Source: an uncultured Acidobacteriota bacterium (lineage in GTDB: Bacteria; Acidobacteriota; CAIWXX01). Taken from it: a DNA stretch of 64,000 nucleotides. Below, one piece after another: positions 50,709 to 61,600 of this stretch; position 1 is the first letter of the stretch, and each line of letters begins with the position of its first letter. The position numbers and the translations under genes are program-made. Location of the stretch: the NCBI GenBank assembly GCA_903916735.1, contig CAIWXX010000076.1:28937-92936 (forward strand), read 5' to 3'. The notes under the pieces are model-generated. The model was given only the letters and a program-made list of their open reading frames with translations, searched no databases and was not told the origin of the DNA.

Positions 50709-53700
50709 ATGGCCGACCTTCATGATTTTGTCAGAGGACTATCGCCTGAAGAGCGCGATTTCCTTTGGCGACGTCTTTCATCGATCACGAATAAGGCGAA
50801 GAATTCACCTCTGACGATCCCTCCTCTCCAACGCCCTGAGTCAGCCCTTATTCCTCTGTCTTTCTCACAGCAGCGGCTCTGGTTCCTCCACCAGCTCGAC
50901 CCAACGACACCGATGTACAATATTCCTGCTGCTGTTCGGATGAGAGGGCGGCTTGATCTGAAAGCCCTGGACCTCACGCTCAACGAGATCGTGAGACGGC
51001 ATGAGGCCCTTCGCACGAGGTTCTGTTTTGTGGATGGGCACCCGGCGCAGATGATCGCGGTTTCCCTGAAAGTGGATCTGACAATTCGTGATGCACGACG
51101 GCTTCCGGACGGAGAAGTCGCGCAGGCCATCCAGAGCTTCGTTGAGTTCGAAGTGCGGCAGGCCTTTGACCTGACAAAAGATTCATTGCTGCGCTGCAGC
51201 CTTCTCCGAATCGCCGATGATGAACATATTCTGGTTTTCACAGTTCATCACATTGTTTCAGACGGCTGGTCCATGGGGGTACTCCTCTATGAGATGACGG
51301 CTCTCTATGATGCATTCACCAACAACCGGCCTTCCCCACTCCCCGATCTCCCGATTCAGTATGCGGACTACGCTTCGTGGCAGCAGCGATGGATTCAATC
51401 TGAAGAACTGAAAGCGCGGCTTTCATATTGGACGGAGAAACTCGAAGGCGCTCCTCCGCTTTCGACCTTTCCCACCGACAATCCGCGCCCTCCCATACAA
51501 ACCTATAGGGGAGCTCTTATCACCAAGACATTTTCTCGAGATCTGTCCACCGCCGTGAAAGAACTCAGCCACCAGAAAAGCGTGACTCTCTTTATGACAC
51601 TGCTCGCCGCCTTCAATGTGCTTCTGTCTCGTTACTCGGGTCAGAAAGATGTCCTGGTCGGTTCACCGATCGCCAATCGCAACAGGCCGGAGATTGAAAA
51701 TCTAATCGGGTTTTTCGTCAACACACTCGTCTTCAGAACCAATCTCTCCGGTGATCCGACGTTCGAGGAGCTCCTGGCGAGAGTCCGACAGACAACGACT
51801 GAAGGGTATGCTCAACAGGATCTCCCCTTTGAGAAACTTGTTGAGGATCTGCGTCCTGAGCGGGACTTGAGTCACTCGCCTCTCTTCCAGGTCATGTTCG
51901 TCCTCCAGAATACTCCCAGGCCACCTCTCACTCTGACGAACCTCAACCTGGAACTGCTCCCAGCCGATAGTGGAACGGCAAAGTTCGATCTGACGCTGTA
52001 CCTGGAGGATACGGCGCAAGGCCTGAGTGTAATGGCCGAGTACAACGTGGATCTGTTCGATGCGGAAACGATGGCACGGCTGACTGAACATTACAAGAAT
52101 TTACTAGAAGGGGTCATTGCGAATCCCAATCAACGCATCTCACAGCTGCCGCTTTTGACTGGCGCGGAAAAGCAAAAACTGATCGATGGGTGGAATGATG
52201 CACGCGTCACCTACCCTCGAGATGATGGCCTGCAATGCCTGGTCGAACAACAAGTTGGACATACTCCTGACGCCATCGCAGTCGTCAACGATGGAAATCG
52301 CATCACCTATCGCGATCTCAATGCCCGCGCCAATCAGCTCGCACGCCACCTGCGCTCGCTCGGCGTGGGCCCTGAAGTTCTTGTCGGCATCTGCATGGAT
52401 CGCACTCCAGAGATGGTGATCGGACTGCTCGGAATTCTCAAAGCCGGAGGTGCCTATGTACCTCTGGATCCTGCCTATCCGAAAGAACGCCTGGCTTTCA
52501 TTCTGAAAGACAGCCAAGCTTCCGTTTTGATCACGAGACAGGATCTTCTGAAAGGCCTCCCCGAGCATACAGCCTCCATTGTGGCTCTGGATCGGGATTG
52601 GGATTCAGTCTTCGAATACAGCGCAGAGAACCTCCCCTGCACGACCGACGCGCAAAACCTTGCCTACCTCATCTATACATCCGGTTCGACTGGGACCCCT
52701 AAAGCCGTGGCCATTGAACACCGAAGTGTCGTGGCCTTTGTGCATTGGACCAGGGATCTGTTTACGAATGATGAGATGGCTGGGGTGCTTGCTTCCACGT
52801 CCCTCTGCTTCGATCTTTCGGTGTTTGAGATATTTGCAACCCTCAGTCGCGGCGGGAAGATCATCCTGGCGGATAACGCTCTGCATTTAGCGGCGCTGGA
52901 TGACGCGGGCGATGTGACGCTCATCAATACTGTTCCTTCTGCAATGACCGAGCTCATGCGATCGAATTCCCTGCCCCGGCGTGTGCGCACGGTGAATCTG
53001 GCCGGCGAACCGATCAAGAGCTCTCTTATTCAACAAATCTATTCTTGCCGGAGCATTGATCGAGTCCTGAACCTCTACGGCCCTTCCGAAGATACAACCT
53101 ATTCGACTTTTGCCGTGCTGCAACGAGGCGCCACGGGGGCTCCTCCAATCGGCCGCCCCATCGCCAATACGCGGATCTATCTGCTCGATTCCTCGGGACA
53201 GCCCGTTCCGCAGGGAGTCCCGGGTGAATTGTATATCAGTGGAGAGGGCCTGGCGCGTGGCTATCTCGGTCGACAGGATCTCACCGCCGAGAAGTTCACT
53301 CCCGATCCCTTCAGTGACATTCCGGGAGCTCGAATGTATAGAACGGGAGATCTCGCCCGCTATCTCCCAGATGGAAATCTCGACTTCCTCGGCCGGATCG
53401 ACCATCAGGTCAAAGTTCGCGGGTTCAGGATTGAACCAGGCGAAATCGAGAATGTGATCAACGGGCATCCTGATGTTGAGAATTCAGTTGTTGTGGTTCG
53501 CGAGGATATTCCTGGAGACAGGAGGATTGTCGCTTATATCGCGCCGAAGGCGGGCGCCACACTGACACCGGGAGATCTCACCGGCACTCTGCGAGAACGC
53601 CTCCCGGATTACATGGTGCCATCGTCACTGGTCATTCTGGACGCTTTGCCGCTCAGTCCCAACGGCAAGGTCGATCGAAAAAAGTTACCGACTCCGGATT

Positions 53701-56700
53701 CACAACGGCCCATGATGGCCGCGGATTACATCGAACCTCAGGATGATCTGGAGCGCATGATTTCGACGATCTGGAAGGATGTGCTTCACGTCGAACGCGT
53801 CGGCGTGAATGACAACTTCTTTGATCTGGGAGGGCATTCACTTCTCTTGGCTCAGATCCATCACACGTTGATGGAATCACATAAATGCGACTTGAAAATG
53901 GTAGATCTTTTCAAATATCCGACCATCAAGACGCTCGCCAATCATCTCAGTCAAGCGGGGGATAGTGCAGCGACAACGAAGTTTTCAGAACATCGTGGTC
54001 GGGCTCGGCACGAATCCGTAAAAAAGACCGGTATTGAGATTGCCATCGTTGGCATGGCGTGCCGATTTCCGGGTGCACGAAATGTGCGAGAATTCTGGAA
54101 AAATCTCTCGGACGGCACCGAATCGATCACTTTCTTTTCTGATGACCAGCTCAATGCCGCCGGTGTCGACCCGCGTCTTCTCCAAGATCCCAGCTATGTG
54201 AAGGCGAGGGGAGTGGTTGATAAGGTCAGTGAATTTGATGCCGCCTTCTTCGGCTTCAGCCCTCGTGAAGCCGAAATCATGGATCCACAACATCGTATCT
54301 TTTTGGAGTGTGCGTGGGAGGCTCTGGAGGATGCCTGCTGCGATCCAGCCCGGTTTCAAGGTGCCATCGGTGTTTATGCCGGCGTCGGCATGAATTCCTA
54401 TGTGTTGAACCTTTTCCAAAATGGAGATGTCCTGAATTCAATCGGGCCTTTTCAGGTCATGATCGGCAATGACAAAGATTTTCTTGCTCCGCGGGTTTCC
54501 TACAAATTCGGCTTGAACGGGCCCAGCATGAGCATCCAGAGCGCTTGCTCCACATCCTTGGTTGCCGCTCACATGGCCTGCCAGAGCCTCATCTACGGAG
54601 AATGCGATTGCGCCCTGGCGGGCGGGGTGTCCATTCGAGTCCCTCAAGAAACCGGCTACCTCCATCAGGAGGGTTCGATCTTCTCGCCGGACGGGCATTG
54701 CCGCGCCTTCGATTCCAAAGCCCGCGGGATGCTCGGAGGAAACGGCGCCGGCGTTGTGGTCCTGAAGCGACTCTCCGATGCTCTGCCCGACGGGGACCAC
54801 ATATACGCCGTCATCAAAGGCTCGGCCGTCAATAATGATGGGTCGGATAAAATCGGCTTCACGGCGCCGAGCGTCTCCGGTCAGGCAAAGGTCATCGCTG
54901 AAGCTCTCTCTATGGCGACGGTCGATCCTTCGACGGTCGGCTATGTCGAGGCGCATGGGACTGGAACCGAACTCGGTGATCCGATCGAAATCGCAGCCCT
55001 GACCCAGGCCTTTGGCGGGCGACAGGGAGATCACCCCACATGCGCGATCGGATCGGTGAAGACAAATATCGGGCATTTGGATTCGGCTGCCGGGATTGCA
55101 GGCTTGATCAAAGCCTCCCTTGTGCTCTCACACAAAATCATTCCGCCAAGCCTTCATTTTGAAACACCCAATCCAAAGTGCGATTTCGATAGCAGTCCCT
55201 TTTATGTCAATACTGAGCTGAATGAATGGAAGAAGGGAACTCATCCGAGACGGGCCGGCGTGAGTTCCCTCGGCATTGGTGGAACCAATGCCCACGTCGT
55301 TCTGGAAGAAGCGCCGGTGATGGATTTTCAGGAGGAAGCGCGGCCGTGGCATCTGTTGACACTGTCGGCGAAGAATGACGCTGCCGTCCTCGATGCGGCG
55401 CAAGATCTCGCGGCACATCTTGGATCTCACCCCGATGACAACTTGGCCGATATCGCATATACGCTTCACCGAGGCCGGAAGGAATTTGATCATCGCGTGA
55501 TACTGACTTGTTCCGGCATCGATGATGCCCGCCAGGCCCTGGAAACGCTCGATCCGCAACGAGTCGTCACCGGAGCCGTCGTTGCCACCGAGCCAAGCGT
55601 CAGCTTCCTCTTTTCCGGTCAGGGTTCACAGTATGTTGATATGGGGCTTGATCTCTACCGGAATGAAAAGCGATTCCGGGAAACTGTTGATCGATGTGCC
55701 GAGATTCTGATGCCGCATCTCGGTCTTGATCTGCGCTCCATACTATTTCCCTCCGCTGAGGACGCCGCGTCACGCGCAAGGGATTGCCTCCGCCAGACGA
55801 GCATCGCCCAGCCGCTTCTCTTCGTGATCGAATATGCCCTCGCTGGGCTCTGGATGGAGTGGGGGATTCGACCGCACGCGATGATCGGGCATAGCCTCGG
55901 TGAATACGTCGCTGCGTGCATCGCCGGCGTCTTTTCTCTTGAAGACGCGCTAAAATTGGTCGCGGCTCGAGGCCGTCTTATGCAGAACGCTCCAACAGGC
56001 AGCATGCTGTCAGTGACGCTGCCGGAAAGCGAACTGGCTTCACTCATGCCTCTCGACCTCTCGATCGCCGCCATCAACAGCCCCAGACACAGCGTGGTTT
56101 CAGGCCTCTCGGATTCCATCAATTCTTTTCGGGATCAGCTTGTTCAAAAGGGCATCAGCTGCACGCCGCTCCAAGTTTCGCATGCTTTCCACTCGGAGCT
56201 GATGGATTCAATCCTGGAACAATTTGCGGCTGTGGTCGGGAAGCTGTCCATGAAGCCTCCGAAAATCCCGTTCGTCTCTAATCTCACAGGCGATTGGATC
56301 AAAGATAATGAGGCTATTGATCCGGCCTATTGGACGCGCCATCTCCGGGGAACTGTGCGCTTTTCCGATGGCCTACGAAAACTCTTCGACAAGCCCGGCA
56401 GGCTGCTTCTCGAAATCGGCCCGGGCACTGTGCTCTCTTCTTTGGCCAAGGAACAGAAGACAGCGACATCTCCCGTCGCGGTGTTCTCTTCCATGCGTCA
56501 TCCACATGATCAACGATCCGACCTTGCACATTTGCTGTCAACGCTAGGTCGGGTGTGGCTTGCTGGTGTCCCTGTGGATTGGGATGGATTTCATCGCCAG
56601 GAGAGAAGGCGCCGGGTCAGTTTGCCGACATATCCTTTCCAACGCCAGAGCTACTGGATCCAGCCAAAGGATTTGACATCGACGCCGATGCGTTCCTCAG

Positions 56701-58670
56701 AAGTTCCCCGTAAGAAGGCCGAGATCTCGGATTGGTTCTATGTTCCATCATGGAAACGTTCGAGCATCCTGCCGCTCAATCACACCGCCTGTTCCGCTGA
56801 TTCGATGAGATGGCTGATCTTTGTTAACGAATCAGACATGGCATCGTCGTTGGTTGCTCGGTTGGTCGAAAGCCAAGGCGACGTCATCACCGTCAAAATC
56901 GGGCCGGATTTTGTGCAGACACAGGATCGCGAATTCCAGCTCGCACCGGAAATACCGGAGCACTTCATCTCACTGATCAAATCACTTCGCTCCCAGGGTC
57001 GAATGCCTCAGAGAATTGTCCATATGTGGACCATGCAGCCGAGAGGGAGAGTGTCGCATATCGATTTCAATGAGCAGATACAGAATCGAGGCTTCTATTG
57101 TCTTCTGCATCTGATCCAGGCGCTTGGGGAGGAGGCCCCGGCGGAATCCTTTCAGATTGATACCGTCATCAGCGGCGTCCAAGATGTCTCGGGCGAAGGC
57201 GTGACGATGCCGGAAGCCGCCACAATGCTCGGCCTCTGCCGAGTCGCACCGCACGAATATCCCCATTTGAAATTCCGTCATATCGATATAACGCTCGGCC
57301 ACAGTGATATTGAAGGCCTTCTCGCCGAGCTGATGATTCGATCGGAAGATATGGTTGTTGCTCTGCGCGGCCGATATCGCTGGCTCCAGAGGTATGATCA
57401 GATCAAAATCGCGCCAACAGCAGACCAGCAGGCACGCGTGCGCACTGGAGGCGTTTATCTCATTACGGGTGGGCTCGGGGGAGTTGGGCTCACGATCGCA
57501 TCATATCTGGCCGAACAATTCCACGCGAAGCTGATCCTGACGGGTCGCTCCCAGTTGCCTCACCGGCGGGAATGGGACCAGCTTCTCGCGAGTCCAGCTG
57601 ATCAAGAAAACCTCGTTTATAAGATTCGCGGCATACGACGGCTGGAGGCTGCTGGAGCGGAGGTGATGCCATTATCGGCCAATGTATGTTCTGAAGTGGA
57701 AATGCAGGGGGTTTTCAACGAGGCCCTGGCACGCTTTGGAACAATTAACGGCGTGATTCATGCTGCGGGCACTGTCGGCGGTGGGATGATCCAACGTAAA
57801 TCGCGGGAGGCCGCTGCGGGGGTTCTCGATCCCAAAGTCAAAGGATCGTTGGTGCTTCTCGACCTCTTCAAAGAGACACAACTCGATTTCCTGATTCTCT
57901 TTTCTTCGATCAGCGCAATCCTCGGTGAGTTCGGGCAGGCTGACTTCTGCGCTGCCAATGCGTTCCTTGATGCGTTGGCGGATGCGCATGTTCTGACCTC
58001 GCCCATCCCTGTTATCTCTTGTAATTGGGACACGTGGAAGGAAGTCGGATTCATTGCCAATTCCACGGTCGCTCCGGAGCTCAAACAATTGCGTGATCAG
58101 GCCCTGGAACTGGGGCTGTCATCGGAGGAAGGGAAAGAGGTTTTTCGCAGGGTCCTTTCACAAGAGGGCCTCACTCGGGTCATTATTTCGACTAAGGATC
58201 TACAAGACACAATTGATCGTGTCAGAATTTTCGCGAAATCACGCATGGAATCAAAAATTGAAAACGGATCTGTTTCTCGGGAAAAACATACGCGCCCACA
58301 TCTGAACGCCGCCTATGAGACCCCACGGAATGCAACTGAACAGACCATTGCCGCTCTCTGGCAGGATCTACTTGGTATCGATCAGATTGGAATCAATGAT
58401 AATTTTTTCGATCTCGGTGGACATTCTCTTCTGGCAACACAACTGGTTTCTCGCATTCGCGAGAACCTTCATGCCGACATTCCCCTCCGGTCTTTCTTCG
58501 ACTCGCCAACCATCGCTGGTTTGGCTCAGCTGGTTCAGGGAGTCGGGGAACAGGCGGAGGGAGATGATCTTCTGAAAACTCTCCTTGCTGAAATTGAAGG
58601 GCTATCGCCCGATGAAGTTCAAACAGCCATCTCGCTGGAAGAAGGCCGAGAACTTCACCAAGGTGCATAA
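50709..58670 (+). CDS. hybrid NRPS/PKS: C-A-PCP-KS-AT-KR(Tyr to Phe)-ACP
   Basis: The ATG directly follows the previous stop; the product has 2653 residues. A helical N-terminus (LSPEERDFLWRRL) precedes the C domain (45-475; HHIVSDGWS from H180). The A domain (500-1000) has pocket residues I read as D-L-F-N-N-A-L-T-Y, which I recall as an alanine code. PCP S1044, KS C1280 (QSACSTSL) and AT S1729 (GHSLGEY, HAFH; malonyl) all look functional. The KR (2235-2490) has GGLGGVG and FSSISAIL, but its QADFCAANA motif has Phe2413 where catalytic Tyr is expected (TTC for TAC). It is therefore predicted inactive, leaving a beta-ketone. The ACP serine is S2573, and a helical tail (GLSPDEVQTAISLEEG) probably docks to the next protein, which starts two bases later. 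Confidence 0.95.
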   Translation: MADLHDFVRGLSPEERDFLWRRLSSITNKAKNSPLTIPPLQRPESALIPLSFSQQRLWFLHQLDPTTPMYNIPAAVRMRGRLDLKALDLTLNEIVRRHEALRTRFCFVDGHPAQMIAVSLKVDLTIRDARRLPDGEVAQAIQSFVEFEVRQAFDLTKDSLLRCSLLRIADDEHILVFTVHHIVSDGWSMGVLLYEMTALYDAFTNNRPSPLPDLPIQYADYASWQQRWIQSEELKARLSYWTEKLEGAPPLSTFPTDNPRPPIQTYRGALITKTFSRDLSTAVKELSHQKSVTLFMTLLAAFNVLLSRYSGQKDVLVGSPIANRNRPEIENLIGFFVNTLVFRTNLSGDPTFEELLARVRQTTTEGYAQQDLPFEKLVEDLRPERDLSHSPLFQVMFVLQNTPRPPLTLTNLNLELLPADSGTAKFDLTLYLEDTAQGLSVMAEYNVDLFDAETMARLTEHYKNLLEGVIANPNQRISQLPLLTGAEKQKLIDGWNDARVTYPRDDGLQCLVEQQVGHTPDAIAVVNDGNRITYRDLNARANQLARHLRSLGVGPEVLVGICMDRTPEMVIGLLGILKAGGAYVPLDPAYPKERLAFILKDSQASVLITRQDLLKGLPEHTASIVALDRDWDSVFEYSAENLPCTTDAQNLAYLIYTSGSTGTPKAVAIEHRSVVAFVHWTRDLFTNDEMAGVLASTSLCFDLSVFEIFATLSRGGKIILADNALHLAALDDAGDVTLINTVPSAMTELMRSNSLPRRVRTVNLAGEPIKSSLIQQIYSCRSIDRVLNLYGPSEDTTYSTFAVLQRGATGAPPIGRPIANTRIYLLDSSGQPVPQGVPGELYISGEGLARGYLGRQDLTAEKFTPDPFSDIPGARMYRTGDLARYLPDGNLDFLGRIDHQVKVRGFRIEPGEIENVINGHPDVENSVVVVREDIPGDRRIVAYIAPKAGATLTPGDLTGTLRERLPDYMVPSSLVILDALPLSPNGKVDRKKLPTPDSQRPMMAADYIEPQDDLERMISTIWKDVLHVERVGVNDNFFDLGGHSLLLAQIHHTLMESHKCDLKMVDLFKYPTIKTLANHLSQAGDSAATTKFSEHRGRARHESVKKTGIEIAIVGMACRFPGARNVREFWKNLSDGTESITFFSDDQLNAAGVDPRLLQDPSYVKARGVVDKVSEFDAAFFGFSPREAEIMDPQHRIFLECAWEALEDACCDPARFQGAIGVYAGVGMNSYVLNLFQNGDVLNSIGPFQVMIGNDKDFLAPRVSYKFGLNGPSMSIQSACSTSLVAAHMACQSLIYGECDCALAGGVSIRVPQETGYLHQEGSIFSPDGHCRAFDSKARGMLGGNGAGVVVLKRLSDALPDGDHIYAVIKGSAVNNDGSDKIGFTAPSVSGQAKVIAEALSMATVDPSTVGYVEAHGTGTELGDPIEIAALTQAFGGRQGDHPTCAIGSVKTNIGHLDSAAGIAGLIKASLVLSHKIIPPSLHFETPNPKCDFDSSPFYVNTELNEWKKGTHPRRAGVSSLGIGGTNAHVVLEEAPVMDFQEEARPWHLLTLSAKNDAAVLDAAQDLAAHLGSHPDDNLADIAYTLHRGRKEFDHRVILTCSGIDDARQALETLDPQRVVTGAVVATEPSVSFLFSGQGSQYVDMGLDLYRNEKRFRETVDRCAEILMPHLGLDLRSILFPSAEDAASRARDCLRQTSIAQPLLFVIEYALAGLWMEWGIRPHAMIGHSLGEYVAACIAGVFSLEDALKLVAARGRLMQNAPTGSMLSVTLPESELASLMPLDLSIAAINSPRHSVVSGLSDSINSFRDQLVQKGISCTPLQVSHAFHSELMDSILEQFAAVVGKLSMKPPKIPFVSNLTGDWIKDNEAIDPAYWTRHLRGTVRFSDGLRKLFDKPGRLLLEIGPGTVLSSLAKEQKTATSPVAVFSSMRHPHDQRSDLAHLLSTLGRVWLAGVPVDWDGFHRQERRRRVSLPTYPFQRQSYWIQPKDLTSTPMRSSEVPRKKAEISDWFYVPSWKRSSILPLNHTACSADSMRWLIFVNESDMASSLVARLVESQGDVITVKIGPDFVQTQDREFQLAPEIPEHFISLIKSLRSQGRMPQRIVHMWTMQPRGRVSHIDFNEQIQNRGFYCLLHLIQALGEEAPAESFQIDTVISGVQDVSGEGVTMPEAATMLGLCRVAPHEYPHLKFRHIDITLGHSDIEGLLAELMIRSEDMVVALRGRYRWLQRYDQIKIAPTADQQARVRTGGVYLITGGLGGVGLTIASYLAEQFHAKLILTGRSQLPHRREWDQLLASPADQENLVYKIRGIRRLEAAGAEVMPLSANVCSEVEMQGVFNEALARFGTINGVIHAAGTVGGGMIQRKSREAAAGVLDPKVKGSLVLLDLFKETQLDFLILFSSISAILGEFGQADFCAANAFLDALADAHVLTSPIPVISCNWDTWKEVGFIANSTVAPELKQLRDQALELGLSSEEGKEVFRRVLSQEGLTRVIISTKDLQDTIDRVRIFAKSRMESKIENGSVSREKHTRPHLNAAYETPRNATEQTIAALWQDLLGIDQIGINDNFFDLGGHSLLATQLVSRIRENLHADIPLRSFFDSPTIAGLAQLVQGVGEQAEGDDLLKTLLAEIEGLSPDEVQTAISLEEGRELHQGA

Positions 58671-58672
58671 AA

Positions 58673-61600
58673 ATGGCTGATATCTCAAAACGACTCGGAA
58701 CTCTCACCGCGGAACAACGCAAGCTCCTCGAGTTGCGACTAAGGAAAAAGGGCGTCGATCGATCGAAAATGGGCTCAATCCCGCGACGATCGGACAGGCA
58801 ATCAGCGGTTCTATCTTTTGCTCAACAAAGATTGTGGTTTCTCGATCAGCTGGAGCCGGGTAGCGCCAATTACAGCCTTCCGGGAGCCATACGCATCAAA
58901 GGTGCTTTGGATACAAGCGCTCTTCGAAAGAGCCTGAATGAAGTTGTACAGCGGCATGAATCCCTGCGGACCGTGTTCCGGATGTCCGGCGAGGAGGCTC
59001 TTCAATTCATCGCTCCCCAGATCGAGTTGCCTTTGATGGAATTGAGTCTCGAGGGGATGCCCGGCTCGGATCAAGAGAAGGAGTCCCGCCGGATTGCTGA
59101 AGAACAGATGGCGATGCCATTCGATCTTGCGCAGGGGCCACTGCTTCGAGCGGCCCTGCTGAGGCTGAATGATCGTGAGCATATTCTGTTGATGACCATG
59201 CATCACATTATTTCTGATGGCTGGTCGATGGGCATTTTCGTGCGCGAGATGGCCGCACTGTATCAGGCCTTTACATCGAGTCGGCTGTCGCCACTCCCCG
59301 AGTTGGCTGTTCAATATGCCGACTATTCCTGCTGGCAGCGGGAATGGCTGCAGGGCGAGACGCTCGATGCGCAGAGAGCTTATTGGAGAGAGCAACTGGG
59401 AGTCCCGTCTCCGGCACTCGAACTGCCGACCGATCATGCGGGTCCTCAAACGGCGAACTGGAAAGGTGGAAGCCAGTCGCTGCAACTCTCCGCGAAGCTC
59501 TCAGGTTCATTACGCGAATTAAGCCAGAAGCAGGGTGCGACACTCTTCATGACCGTGCTCGCAGTTTTCAAACTGCTTCTTTATCGCCAAACAGGCCAGG
59601 AAGACACTGTGATCGGGTCCCCTATCGCCGGTCGCAATCGTTCGGAGATCGAAGGGTTGATCGGATTTTTCGTGAACACCCTGGTCCTGAGGGCCGACCT
59701 CTCTGGCAATCCCTCATTCATCGAGCTCTTGAAACGCGTCCGCGAAGTGACCCTGGGCGCCTATTCACATCAAGATTATCCGTTTGAAAAGCTGGTTGAA
59801 GATCTCCACCCGGATAGGGATCTGGGACGGAATCCCTTCTTCCAGGTGCTTTTCAATCTTCTCAATACGCCCCGGTTCACGCTCAAGCTACCGGGGCTCT
59901 CTTTCGATTTTATTGAATTAACCGAACATGCATCACGGTTCCCCATCACTTTTTATGTCGAGGACTTTGACGCTTGTCTGAATTTTAGAATTGTTTATCA
60001 GACATCTCTGTTCTCTTTTGCACGCATCACAAGTTTTCTTGAACAGTATCGGTGCCTGCTGGAGCAGATTGTGGATGCTCCCGAGATGCCCGTTGGAGCA
60101 TTTTCGCTGCTGACCGCTGTTTCGAGAGCGGTTTTGCCTGATCCGGCGGAAGCGCTTGGTGTGCCCATTCTCAAACCGGTGACGGAGATGTTCGACTCAT
60201 GGGTCGATCGGACTCCTGATTCCCCCGCCGTCTCCACTGCAGACATTGAAAGAAGTTATGGCGAACTCGGGGAGAAAGCCTCCGTGATCGCACAGCATCT
60301 GATGAGCAGCAGGATCGTGCGCGGTGATGTTGTTGCGATTTGCGGTTTCCGCAGCTTTGGCCTTATTGCGAGCATGCTGGGAGTGTTACGAGCCGGCGGT
60401 GTCATGCTGCTTGTCGATCGGAATCCGCCTCGCCGGCGACAACGCATCATGATCGAAGAGGCGCATGTCCGGCAGATCATTCTCTTGGATGAAACGCTGC
60501 TTGACGACCTACAGCCGGATGACAAGCGCCGTGCGGCTGTTCATAGAATCGATCCGGAAAGCGGTGATGTTATCGGGGCGAGTCTCCCTTCGGATTCTGA
60601 CTCGGTGTCATTTCCTTCGCTGAATCCGGATGATGCCGCCTATGTGTTCTTCACGTCGGGAAGCACAGGCACACCCAAGGGTGTGCTCGGTTGTCATAAG
60701 GGGTTGAGCCATTTTCTAACATGGCAGCGCGAGACGTTTGCCATTGGGCCGAAAGATCGATCAGCTCAATTGACGGCACTCTCCTTCGACGTCATCCTGC
60801 GAGACATTTTCCTGCCGCTCGTCAGCGGTGCAACTCTCTGCCTCCCGCCCGATGACGTTGATCTGGGACCGGATCGGATTATTCCATGGCTGGAGGACGA
60901 AAAGATCACAGTCCTTCATACAGTCCCGACGCTGGCGCGGACATGGCTTGCCAATGCACCATCCGGAATAACGTTGACGGCGATGCGATGGGTTTTCTTT
61001 GCGGGCGAACCTCTGCCTGAAGATCTCGTGCGCCGCTGGCGCGAGGCATTCCCGGGTAGCGCCTCAATCGTCAATCTCTATGGGCCGACTGAGACGACCC
61101 TTGCGAAATTTTTCCATGTCGTTCCCGAAGAACCGTCGCCGAACATACAGCCCGTTGGCCGGCCGCTTCCGCAGACACAGGCGCTCATCATGGCCGATGG
61201 GAATCGCCTCTGTGGGATTAGCGAGCCTGGCGAGATTGTGGTGCGAACTCCATTCCGGAGCCTCGGCTATCTGAATTCTCCCGAAGAGAACCAGAAACAC
61301 TTTTTCAAGAATCCATTCTCGGATGATCCGGAAGATCTGCTTTATCGCACAGGAGACCGAGGCCGATATATGCCGGACGGCACACTCGAAATCCTCGGGC
61401 GGCTCGATCATCAGGTGAAGATTCGCGGGGTCCGTGTTGAGTTACAGGAGATCGAGGCGGCGTTGGGCAAGCATCCTGGGGTGCAGGGCACGGCGGTTGT
61501 TGCTTCGGATGATGTTCAAGGCAACAAACGACTCGTGGCCTACATCGTCCGGGATCCCGAAATGTTGCCGAAACAATCGGAGCTGCGACGCTTCTTAAGA

